Notes under the pieces: generated by a model | Told to the model about the DNA's origin: nothing | Seen by the model: only the letters and a program-made list of their open reading frames with translations | Database searches by the model: none | DNA from: CAVUAT01 sp963739545 | GTDB lineage: Bacteria; Actinomycetota; Thermoleophilia; Solirubrobacterales; 70-9 | Length of the DNA: 64,000 bases | Assembly: GCA_963739545.1 (NCBI GenBank) | Contig: CAVUAT010000011.1 | Location: 558,001 to 622,000 of the forward strand | Reading direction: 5' to 3' | Shown: piece by piece, positions 57,398-64,000 of the stretch | Layout of the letters: each line of letters begins with the position of its first letter | Position numbering within the stretch: the first letter of the stretch is position 1 | Position numbers and translations under genes: made by a program

Positions 57398-58846
57398 CTA
57401 CGGCCCGTGTCCGCGGGGCGTGTGTCCCGCGTGGTGGCGCGAGAACGGCAGGTGCGGGCGTCCGCCGACCAGGAACAGGCAGATCAGGAAGCCGATCACG
57501 GCCAGGCCCGCGTCGAGCTTGAAGGCTGCCTCGATGCCGTCGATGAAGGCCTCGGCGCCCGAGGCGCCGTCGCCGGCCTCGCTGAAAACCGTCGTCGTCA
57601 GGCCCAGGCCCACCGAGCCGCCTGCGATCTGGAACATGTAGATGATCGCCCCGGCGAGGCTCGTCCGTGAGTCGTCGACCGAGGTGACGCCGGCGGTCGT
57701 CACCGTCGGGTAGAAGAGCCCGACACCGAGGCCCGTCACCACCAGGCCGGGGACGATCGCCGCGTAACTCTGTTCGGAGGCGACGATGGCGACGAGCAGC
57801 GGACCGGCGGCGATGCAACCCGATCCGGCCACGGCCAGGACCTTCGCTCCGACGCGGTTGTACAGCGGGCCCGCGACGAACGAGACGACGGCGAACACCC
57901 CCATCATCGGGAGCATTCCCAGACCCGTCTGGATCGGTGAGAAGTCGAGGACCTTGAGCATGTACTGCGGTGCGTAGAGCATCATCGCGAAGAAGACCGC
58001 GGACATGAACAGGATCGCCGCGCAGGAGTAGGTGAAGTTGCGGTCGCTCATCACGTCCCCGGGGACGAGCGCGCTGCGGCCGGCCGCGCGCTCGACGAAG
58101 GCGAAGGTGGCAAGGCCGAGCACCGACAGCGCGAGCAGCCCGAGTATCCGCGGATCCCCCCATCCGCCCCAGTCGAGTACCTGGTCGAAGGCGAGCAGCA
58201 GCGCCACGAGCCCGACCGAGACGGTGATCACCCCGCGGTAGTCGATCGTCGTGTCCTCGACCGCCTCGCGCTCCTCGTGGATGTAGCGCGCGGTCACGAA
58301 CACCGCGAAGGCCGTCACCGGAAGGTTGAGGTAGAAGATCGCCCGCCAGCTCGTCAGGTCGTCGAGGGCGCCGCCGATCAGCGGGCCGGCGGCGTTGCCG
58401 ACGCCGGCCGCGCCGAGGATCAGACCGCCGGCGAGCCCGGCCTTCGAGGCGGGAAGGGCCGCGAAGGTCATTCCCAGGATCGCCGGCCACATCAGCGCTC
58501 CGCCGACCCCCATCAGGACCCGCGCCGCGATCAGCCAGGTCTCGCTCTGCGCGACCGCTCCGGCGAGCGACATCGACGCGAAGATGGCTGAGCCGATGAA
58601 GAAGGCGCGTTTTCGCCCGAACAGGTCGGCGAGGCGGCCACCCGTCACGATCAGCACGCCGAACGTGAGCGCGTATGCGTTGACGACCCACTGCGTCGTA
58701 TCGATCGTCGCGTCGAAGTCCTGCTCGATCGAGGGGATGACGACGTTGATGGCCGAGAAGTCGTTCGCGATCACGAAGACCGCGATGCCCATCGCTACCA
58801 GCGCGAGCCAGGTTCCGCGATCAATCTTCTCGTCGGAAGCCTCCAT
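57398..58846 (-). CDS. MFS exporter, DHA2 family
   Basis: 482 residues with about 14 membrane helices. IANDFSAINVVIPSIEQDFD (about 26-45) corresponds to motif D1 of the family, GGRLADLFGRKRAF (about 68-81) to motif A, and RVLMGVGGALMWPAILGMTF (about 109-128) to motif B. Likely drug or metabolite efflux. It is 72 bases from the divergent fatty-acid synthase gene. Not closely similar to the exporter at 46563 outside shared motifs. Confidence 0.9.
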   Translation of the reverse strand: MEASDEKIDRGTWLALVAMGIAVFVIANDFSAINVVIPSIEQDFDATIDTTQWVVNAYALTFGVLIVTGGRLADLFGRKRAFFIGSAIFASMSLAGAVAQSETWLIAARVLMGVGGALMWPAILGMTFAALPASKAGLAGGLILGAAGVGNAAGPLIGGALDDLTSWRAIFYLNLPVTAFAVFVTARYIHEEREAVEDTTIDYRGVITVSVGLVALLLAFDQVLDWGGWGDPRILGLLALSVLGLATFAFVERAAGRSALVPGDVMSDRNFTYSCAAILFMSAVFFAMMLYAPQYMLKVLDFSPIQTGLGMLPMMGVFAVVSFVAGPLYNRVGAKVLAVAGSGCIAAGPLLVAIVASEQSYAAIVPGLVVTGLGVGLFYPTVTTAGVTSVDDSRTSLAGAIIYMFQIAGGSVGLGLTTTVFSEAGDGASGAEAFIDGIEAAFKLDAGLAVIGFLICLFLVGGRPHLPFSRHHAGHTPRGHGP

Positions 58847-58918
58847 CGCGGCGTTGACGCTATTGGACGCCGCGGGGGAATGCGGGGGCTGCCGCGCGCT
58901 CGCTAGGCTGACGGGCGC

Positions 58919-60202
58919 ATGTCGGATCGCTCCTCTGAACAGCTTCGGGGCCGCATCGAGGACGCCCTCACGGATCGGCCCTTCACGCTTCGCTTCTGGG
59001 ACGGAGGCGAGGTTTCCGCCACGCGCGAGGGGCCGACTCTGACCCTCAACTCGCCGCGGGCACTCGGGCACATCGTCCGAGCTCCCGGCGAGCTCGGCGT
59101 CGGCCGCGCCTACGTGACCGGCGAGATCGACGTCGACGACCTCGACGCGGCGCTCGCGCTGTTCGGGCGCTGGCACGCACCGAAGCTCCCGCTTCGCACC
59201 AAGGTTGGGCTCGCGCTTGCGGCCCGGCGTCTGGGCGGCGGCGAGCGGCCGGACCCACCCGCGGCCGAGCTGCAGCCGAGTTCCCGCACGCACTCGGTGG
59301 AGCGCGACGCCGAGGCCGTGCGCCACCATTACGACGTCTCGAACGAGTTCTTCGCACTGTTCCTCGATGAGTCGATGACCTACTCGTGCGCGCTGTGGGA
59401 GGAGGGCGTCGAGACGCTCGAGGACGCGCAACGAGCGAAGCTCGACCTGATCTGCCGCAAGCTCGAGCTCGAGCCGGATCAGCGCATGCTCGACATCGGC
59501 TGCGGCTGGGGCAGCCTCGGCCTGCACGCGGCGCGCGAGTACAACGTCCGCGTGCTCGGAATCACCCTCTCCCCTCCCCAGGCCGAACTGGCTAACCAGC
59601 GCGCCCGCGAGATGGGGCTCTCCGACCTCGCCGAGTTCCGCGTCGCTGACTACCGCGACCTCGCCGAAGACGACTTCGACGCCGTCGCCAGCATCGGCAT
59701 GGTCGAGCACGTCGGCGTCTCGCAGGGTGACGAATACGCGAGCCAGATCGCGCGGGTGCTGAAGCCCGGCGGCAGGGTGCTGAACCACGGCATCGCCTGG
59801 ATCCCGCACGAGCCCACCGGCGGCCACCTCGGCGCGGACTTCTCGCTCCGCTACGTCTTCCCAGACGCGGAGGTCCAGAACCTATCGCGGATGCAGCTGT
59901 CGCTCGAGAAAGCCGGCCTCGAGACCCTCCACATCGAGAATCTGCACTCCGACTATGCCGAGACCCTGCGCCATTGGGCGATGCGCCTCGACGACAACCT
60001 CGAAGAGGCCCGGCAGGTCGCCGGTGAGGAGCGCCTGCGCGTCTGGCGGCTCTACCTGCGCGCCGCGCGAAACGGCTTCGAGACCGGGCTCACCGGCGTC
60101 TACCAGATGCTCTGCTCGCACCCGATCGTCGAGGAACCGAGCGGACCCCCGAAGGGCCTGCGCCACTCAGAGGCGCGGCGGCGGGTGCCCGCGGGCAGCT
60201 AG
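58919..60202 (+). CDS. cyclopropane-fatty-acyl-phospholipid synthase-like methyltransferase
   Basis: 427 residues. An N-terminal lipid-binding region (to about 125) is followed by VRHHYDVSNEFFALFLDESM and TYSCALWEEG (about 137-168), then the SAM loop MLDIGCGWGSLGLHAAREYN (about 191-210), GITLSPPQAELANQRA and SIGMVEHVG. These are characteristic of CFA synthases, which add a methylene to lipid double bonds at the membrane face. The C-terminal ARNGFETGLTGVYQMLCS also fits the family. Confidence 0.93.
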   Translation: MSDRSSEQLRGRIEDALTDRPFTLRFWDGGEVSATREGPTLTLNSPRALGHIVRAPGELGVGRAYVTGEIDVDDLDAALALFGRWHAPKLPLRTKVGLALAARRLGGGERPDPPAAELQPSSRTHSVERDAEAVRHHYDVSNEFFALFLDESMTYSCALWEEGVETLEDAQRAKLDLICRKLELEPDQRMLDIGCGWGSLGLHAAREYNVRVLGITLSPPQAELANQRAREMGLSDLAEFRVADYRDLAEDDFDAVASIGMVEHVGVSQGDEYASQIARVLKPGGRVLNHGIAWIPHEPTGGHLGADFSLRYVFPDAEVQNLSRMQLSLEKAGLETLHIENLHSDYAETLRHWAMRLDDNLEEARQVAGEERLRVWRLYLRAARNGFETGLTGVYQMLCSHPIVEEPSGPPKGLRHSEARRRVPAGS

Positions 60203-60211
60203 CTGCCCAGC

Positions 60212-60613
60212 TCATCGCTTGGTCCTGCAGCGCACGCGGGATGCGTCCGCCTTCGGCGAGTAGTCGTCGGCCGACTCGCCGGCGGGAACCTTGGTCGGGG
60301 TGATCAGCACGGAGCCTCGGCAGAGGCCGGTGGCGACCGAACAGCTGACCAGGTCGGTCTGCCCGTACTTGCAGTTGACGGTCCAGGCGGCGGGGTCAAC
60401 GACGAACGTGGGCGCTACGGCAGCGCTGGCCGAAGCGCGGGCGAGGTCCTTCGCCGCGCCGCCCTCGACCCGCAGTATCGAGGGCCCGGGCTCGATGGAG
60501 CCGGTCTCGAGGCCGGGAACGGTCTCCGGGACCTCCAGGTTCTCCTTCTTCTCGCCGCAGGCCGATGCGAGCAGGCCCAGGCTCAGCGCGGCGATCGCAG
60601 CGGGGCCCCTCAC
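60212..60613 (-). CDS. small lipoprotein
   Basis: 133 residues. Signal peptide GPAAIAALSLGLLASACGEK with the lipobox ASAC (Cys about 19). The mature part has a pair CKYGQTDLVSCSVATGLCRG with three cysteines and looks like a compact disulphide domain. Function unknown. It ends close to the convergent CFA synthase gene and begins five bases after dxs. Confidence 0.7.
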   Translation of the reverse strand: MRGPAAIAALSLGLLASACGEKKENLEVPETVPGLETGSIEPGPSILRVEGGAAKDLARASASAAVAPTFVVDPAAWTVNCKYGQTDLVSCSVATGLCRGSVLITPTKVPAGESADDYSPKADASRVRCRTKR

Positions 60614-60617
60614 GGGC

Positions 60618-62654
60618 TCAGCGAGCGACTGTCTCGCGGGAGCCGAGCGCCGCGAGCACCCGGTCGGCGACGCCCTCGCCAGTGAAGCCGACCTCCTCGC
60701 GCAGCAGCGCCGGCTTGCCGTGGGTGACGTAGCGGTCGGGAAGACCGATGCGCAGCACCCGCGCCCGCTCGGCGACGCGATCGGCGTAGGCGTCCTCGAG
60801 GTGCTCCAGCACGCCCGAGCCGAAGCCGCCGGCCAGCACGTTCTCCTCGATCGTGACCAAGAGCTCGTTGTCGGCCGCGAGCTTCTCGGTCAGCTCGGCG
60901 TCGAGCGGCTTCGCGAAGCGCGCGTCGGCCACCGTCGGCTCGAGCCCCTTCTCGCGAAGGATCTCGGCAGCGCGCAGCGCAACCTGCGTGCCGTAGCCGT
61001 AGCCGAGCAGCGCCACCCGCCCGTCGCCCGGTAGCAGCAGCTCGCCGCGGCCGATCTCGATCTCGCCGGGCGCGTCGGGCATCGGCGCGCCCTCGGCGGC
61101 CCCGCGCGGGTAGCGGAAGACGATCGGCCCGTCGTCGTAGGCCAGCGCGGTGCGCAACATGTGGACCAGCTGCGCCTCGTCGCGGGGCGCCATCACGACC
61201 ACGTTTGGGAGCTGGCGGAAGTAGGAGACATCGAAGGCGCCGTGGTGCGTGGGGCCGTCGTCGCCGACCAGCCCTGCACGGTCCATCGCGAAGACGACGT
61301 TCAGCTTCTGTAGGCAGACGTCGTGCACGATCTGGTCGAACGCGCGCTGCAGGAACGTCGAGTAGATCGCGCAGACCGGCTTCGCGCCCTGCAGGGCGAG
61401 GCCCGAGGCGAAGAGCACGGCGTCCTGCTCGGCGATGCCGACGTCGTAGGCCTGCTCCGGCACCTCCTTCATCAGCTTGTCGATGCCGGTCCCGCCGGCC
61501 ATCGCCGCGGTGATCCCGATGACGCGCTTGTCGCGCTTCGCCTCGGCCACCAGCGCCTCGGCGAACACCGCCGTGTACTGCGGCGGCGCGGGGGGCGGCG
61601 GCTTCTCGAGCTTCTCGATCTTCTCCGGCGAGTCTGACTCGCTGACGGGCACGGTCTTGGGCGCCTCCGCGCCGTCGATGATCGAGCCCGGCTTCGCGGC
61701 GTGCCACTTCTCCATCCCCTCGAGCCCACCCTCCTCAGCGGGCTGGAAGCCCTTGCCCTTGACCGTGTGGATGTGCACGACGACCGGGCGGTTGGCCTCG
61801 AAGGCCTCGGTCAGCGCGCTGCGCAGAGCCCCGACGTCGTGGCCGTCGATGACGCCGACGTAGGCCAAGTCGAGCTCCTCGAAGAACAAGCCGGGCGCCC
61901 AGTAGGCCTTGATCGCGGCCTTGATCTCAGGGCCCAGGCGCTCCATGCGGCGGCCGAGGCCGAGCGGCAGATGGGTGAGGCGCTCCTCGGTCTTGGATCG
62001 GGCGTCATACCAGCGCGGGTTCAGGCGGACGCGGTTGAAGTAGCGGGACAGGGCGCCGACGTTCGGCGAGATCGACATGCCGTTGTCGTTGAGGACGATC
62101 ACCATCGGGGTCTGCAGGCCGCCTGCATGGTGCAGCGCCTCGTAGGCGACGCCGCCGGTGAGCGCGCCGTCGCCGATCACCGAGACGACCTTGCCGTCGG
62201 CGCCGATCCCCACGCGCATCGCTTCTTTCAGGCCGACGCCGTACCCGATCGACGTCGAGGCGTGGCCCGCGCCCATGATGTCGTGCTCGGACTCGAACAC
62301 GGAGCAGAAGGGCGCCAGGCCCTCGTACTGGCGGATCGTCGAGAGCTGGTCGCGGCGGCCCGTCAGGACCTTGTGCGGGTAGGCCTGGTGACCGACGTCC
62401 CAGAGGATCTTGTCGCGCGGGGAGTCGAGCAGGCTGTGCAGGGCGACCGCGAGCTCGCAGGTGCCGAGGTTGGCGCCGAAGTGGCCGCCGATCTCGCCGA
62501 TCGTGTTGATGATCAGCTCGCGCACCTCCTGCGCGAGCTGCTGCAGCTGCTCGTCGGAGAGCCCGGAGAGATCACCCGGGCCATCGACGTCCATCAGCAG
62601 GCGCTTCGCGTCCTCGCTTACGGGTGTGACTGGTCTGGTCTTCTCGTCGCTCAT
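60618..62654 (-). CDS. dxs: 1-deoxy-D-xylulose-5-phosphate synthase
   Basis: 678 residues, longer than the usual 620-640. GHFGANLGTCELAVALHSLL, WDVGHQAYPHKVLTGRRDQL, then GDGALTGGVAYEALHHAGG with the thiamine diphosphate site, IGITAAMAGGTGIDKLMKEV and DDGPTHHGAFDVSYFR (pyrimidine domain). The extra length is a Pro-rich linker (about 355-385, with EKLEKPPPPAPPQ). First step of the MEP isoprenoid pathway. Directly after the prenyl synthase (five-base gap), so both supply isoprenoid precursors. Confidence 0.96.
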   Translation of the reverse strand: MSDEKTRPVTPVSEDAKRLLMDVDGPGDLSGLSDEQLQQLAQEVRELIINTIGEIGGHFGANLGTCELAVALHSLLDSPRDKILWDVGHQAYPHKVLTGRRDQLSTIRQYEGLAPFCSVFESEHDIMGAGHASTSIGYGVGLKEAMRVGIGADGKVVSVIGDGALTGGVAYEALHHAGGLQTPMVIVLNDNGMSISPNVGALSRYFNRVRLNPRWYDARSKTEERLTHLPLGLGRRMERLGPEIKAAIKAYWAPGLFFEELDLAYVGVIDGHDVGALRSALTEAFEANRPVVVHIHTVKGKGFQPAEEGGLEGMEKWHAAKPGSIIDGAEAPKTVPVSESDSPEKIEKLEKPPPPAPPQYTAVFAEALVAEAKRDKRVIGITAAMAGGTGIDKLMKEVPEQAYDVGIAEQDAVLFASGLALQGAKPVCAIYSTFLQRAFDQIVHDVCLQKLNVVFAMDRAGLVGDDGPTHHGAFDVSYFRQLPNVVVMAPRDEAQLVHMLRTALAYDDGPIVFRYPRGAAEGAPMPDAPGEIEIGRGELLLPGDGRVALLGYGYGTQVALRAAEILREKGLEPTVADARFAKPLDAELTEKLAADNELLVTIEENVLAGGFGSGVLEHLEDAYADRVAERARVLRIGLPDRYVTHGKPALLREEVGFTGEGVADRVLAALGSRETVAR

Positions 62655-62659
62655 TTGCT

Positions 62660-63562
62660 CTAGGTGTGCCTCGTGTGGATGAAGTCCGTGATCCGGGCCA
62701 GGTCGTCGGTCTGGGCTTCGGCTTCCGCGAGGGCCTCGCACGCGTTGGAGTGCGACTCGGAGGCGAGCTCCCTCGCCCGCTCGAGGCCGAATGCGCTCAC
62801 GTACGTCAGCTTTCCTTGCCTTTCGTCGCTTCCGCTCGGCTTCCCGAGCTCCTCGTCGCTGCCCGTGACGTCGAGGATGTCGTCGACGATCTGAAACAGC
62901 ACACCGAGCTCATCGGCAAAGCGGCGGTAGGGAATTGTCGCATTTTCGTTGAGTTCTCCCAACAGGAGTACGACTCCCACGCTAGCTGCGATCAATCGCC
63001 CAGTCTTCAATTCGTGCATCTCGCGGAGGGCGTCGGGATCCGCGCTCGCGGCCGAGCCGTTGTCGGTGTCGAAGGTGGTCACATCCACGTACTGGCCGCC
63101 GACCATGCCGCTGACCCCGGTCGCGGTGGTGAGCTCAGCCAGCGCGGCGACGACGCAGCGCGGCTCGCCCTGCTGGCGCTCGCAGAGCAGCCGCATCGCC
63201 TCGGCGAAGAGCCCGTCGCCGGCGAGGATCGCGACGTTCTCGCCGTAGCGGACGTGCGAGGTCGGCATCCCGCGCCGAAGGTCGTCGTCGTCCATCGCCG
63301 GGAGGTCGTCGTGGATCAGCGAGTACGTGTGGATCAACTCGATCGCGGCCGCGGCCGGCAGCACGTGCTCGGGCTCGACGCCGATCGCCCGCGCGGTCGC
63401 GAGCGCCAGCACGGGGCGGATCCGCTTGCCGCCGGCGAGCAGCGAGTAGCGCATCGCCTCCTCGAGCCCATCGGTGACCGGGTTCGGCGAGAAGCGCAGC
63501 TCGGCGAGGTAGGCGTCGACCAGCTCGCGCAGGTCCTCCGGGTACCCGTCGCCGGCGCTCAC
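62660..63562 (-). CDS. polyprenyl (geranylgeranyl/farnesyl) diphosphate synthase
   Basis: 300 residues, GTG start. GGKRIRPVLALATARAIG (about 43-60), first aspartate-rich motif LIHDDLPAMDDDDLRRG (about 83-99), second QIVDDILDVTGSDEELGKPS (about 222-241). It condenses IPP with allylic diphosphates. Chain length is not decided by sequence at this depth, but the residues before the first Asp motif (HTYSLIHDD) fit C15-C20 products. Confidence 0.93.
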   Translation of the reverse strand: MSAGDGYPEDLRELVDAYLAELRFSPNPVTDGLEEAMRYSLLAGGKRIRPVLALATARAIGVEPEHVLPAAAAIELIHTYSLIHDDLPAMDDDDLRRGMPTSHVRYGENVAILAGDGLFAEAMRLLCERQQGEPRCVVAALAELTTATGVSGMVGGQYVDVTTFDTDNGSAASADPDALREMHELKTGRLIAASVGVVLLLGELNENATIPYRRFADELGVLFQIVDDILDVTGSDEELGKPSGSDERQGKLTYVSAFGLERARELASESHSNACEALAEAEAQTDDLARITDFIHTRHT

Positions 63563-63572
63563 CTCGGTGGCT

Positions 63573-63752
63573 CTAGCTCTCGCGAGTCTCGGCGGCGGCG
63601 CGAACGGCCCGCTCGACCTCTCGGCCGGCCGCGGCGGCGAGCTCGGAGGCCTCGCGGACGAGCTCGGCCGCGCGCTGCTCGTCAGGCTCTGAGTCGAGCT
63701 CGCGGGCAAGCGACGCGAGGCGCTCGGTGATCTGATCGAGCTCGGCGCTCAT
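63573..63752 (-). CDS. small helical protein of 59 residues
   Basis: MSAELDQITERLASLARELD followed by SEPDEQRAAELVREASELAA and a helix with VERAVRAAAETRES. It reads as one or two amphipathic helices, acidic, without cysteines. The position, between nusB and a prenyl synthase gene, is where actinobacteria often keep xseB, but the exonuclease VII small-subunit motif is not present, so no function is assigned. Confidence 0.6.
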   Translation of the reverse strand: MSAELDQITERLASLARELDSEPDEQRAAELVREASELAAAAGREVERAVRAAAETRES

Positions 63753-63784
63753 CCCGAAACCTCCCGACGGGACCGGCGAACGTT

Positions 63785-63884
63785 GATGAGGACCCGGTGG
63801 GGTCTCATCTACGTCGCAGGCTCCGGCTCATCGCGAACTCTCCCCGTAGGACCGACGTCCGTAGATGAGGGCCCCGGTGGGGCC
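63785..63884. repeat. hairpins and nested repeats at nusB 3' end
   Basis: GATGAGGACCCGGTGGGGTC (63785-63804) closes as a stem with CTCATC. A near-copy, GATGAGGGCCCCGGTGGGG, lies at 63866-63884. CTCATCTACG and CGTAGATGAG form 10-base inverted arms around them. They encode the odd tail of NusB and may serve as its terminator. Confidence 0.5.
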
Positions 63885-64000
63885 ACTGCCGCGCCGAGCA
63901 CGCCGTTGACGAAGCCCGGCGCGTCCACACCGCAGTACTCCTTGGCCAGCTCGACGGCCTCGTCGATCGCGACCTCGACAGGGACCTCGTCGTCGTAGAG
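63809..64000 (-). CDS. nusB: transcription antitermination factor NusB (C-terminal part)
   Basis: The last 63 residues only. LYDDEVPVEVAIDEAVELAK and EYCGVDAPGFVNGVLGA are the conserved final helices of NusB, which joins the rRNA antitermination complex. After NGVLGA the family normally ends within a few residues; here a Pro/Gly/Thr tail of about 26 residues (APPGPSSTDVGPTGRVRDEP) follows, encoded by inverted repeats. The gene continues beyond the window. Confidence 0.88.
   Translation of the reverse strand, partial: LYDDEVPVEVAIDEAVELAKEYCGVDAPGFVNGVLGAAVAPPGPSSTDVGPTGRVRDEPEPAT

Noticed and set aside
63573..63752. Exonuclease VII small subunit (xseB)
   Set aside because: The position fits but the conserved XseB core is not present in the 59 residues.
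1..64000. CRISPR arrays, rRNA genes, IS elements
   Set aside because: No regularly spaced short repeats with unique spacers, no rRNA blocks, and no transposase motifs were seen; the tandem repeats present are cassette joints or terminators.

Overview
The window is GC-rich, actinobacterial-type DNA, most likely from the Thermoleophilia (Solirubrobacterales). The evidence is the gene order tlyA-nadK-recN-steA-mctB-pyrG-Nudix-xerD shared with actinobacteria, the apparent leaderless genes, the GTG/TTG starts with 4-base overlaps, and the many NTF2/SnoaL-like genes that begin MSEENVE and end LEAAGLSE. The lineage call is inference. No rRNA, CRISPR array or intact insertion sequence was seen.

Left part (1-20,106). 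After a partial gap gene and an FAD monooxygenase comes a stretch that looks like stacked genomic islands. The 3' end of an intact tRNA(CAT) gene at 20,033-20,106 is repeated in the same orientation at 6,848 and 2,219, and an integrase relic abuts the tRNA. The distal segment (2.2-6.8 kb) holds a head-to-tail array of NTF2-like cassettes, a secreted protein, a cupin and a lone cassette flanked by perfect 76-bp direct repeats. The proximal segment (6.8-20 kb) is a stress-type module: three universal stress proteins, an ECF sigma/anti-sigma pair, a DoxX protein, a SemiSWEET-like protein, an A2-type haem-copper oxidase subunit I (frameshifted), DUF488, a NarL-type response regulator with its membrane histidine kinase, a ferredoxin-reductase-like flavoprotein and a transaldolase. 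Seven copies of an 18-bp palindrome (consensus ATGRGGNNNNNNNCCCAT) lie in this segment. Each is followed, exactly 22 bases later, by a GANNNT hexamer, and in most cases a start codon follows 6-7 bases after that. This looks like a DosR-like regulon with its own two-component system and leaderless promoters, and it is the most striking signal in the window.

Middle part (20-50 kb) is mostly ordinary chromosome: an NlpC/P60 hydrolase under a c-di-AMP riboswitch, an Hpt protein, a thioredoxin-fold lipoprotein, two glycosyltransferases, tRNA-Asn, the minus-strand run ppdK-dgt-dnaG, an AbiEi/DUF559-like protein, recO-P1 peptidase-mutM-xerD, Nudix-DUF3866-M20 peptidase, and the tlyA-to-pyrG cluster (interrupted by an MFS exporter and carrying a MraY-like gene next to pyrG).

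Right part (50-64 kb). Two identical 56-bp copies of a terminator-bearing sequence (50,224 and 56,471) bracket a 6.2-kb accessory block. It holds an NTF2-like gene, a secreted Calx-beta/PKD-type protein, a minus-strand NTF2-like gene and a second array of six NTF2 cassettes. In both arrays consecutive genes are separated by exactly three bases, and the conserved end of one gene carries the ribosome-binding site of the next. Array-leading genes share the promoter GATACT-N9-ATG. Beyond the block are a secreted protein, an MFS exporter, a cyclopropane-fatty-acid-synthase-like enzyme, a lipoprotein, dxs with a polyprenyl synthase (isoprenoid supply), a small helical protein and the 3' end of nusB.
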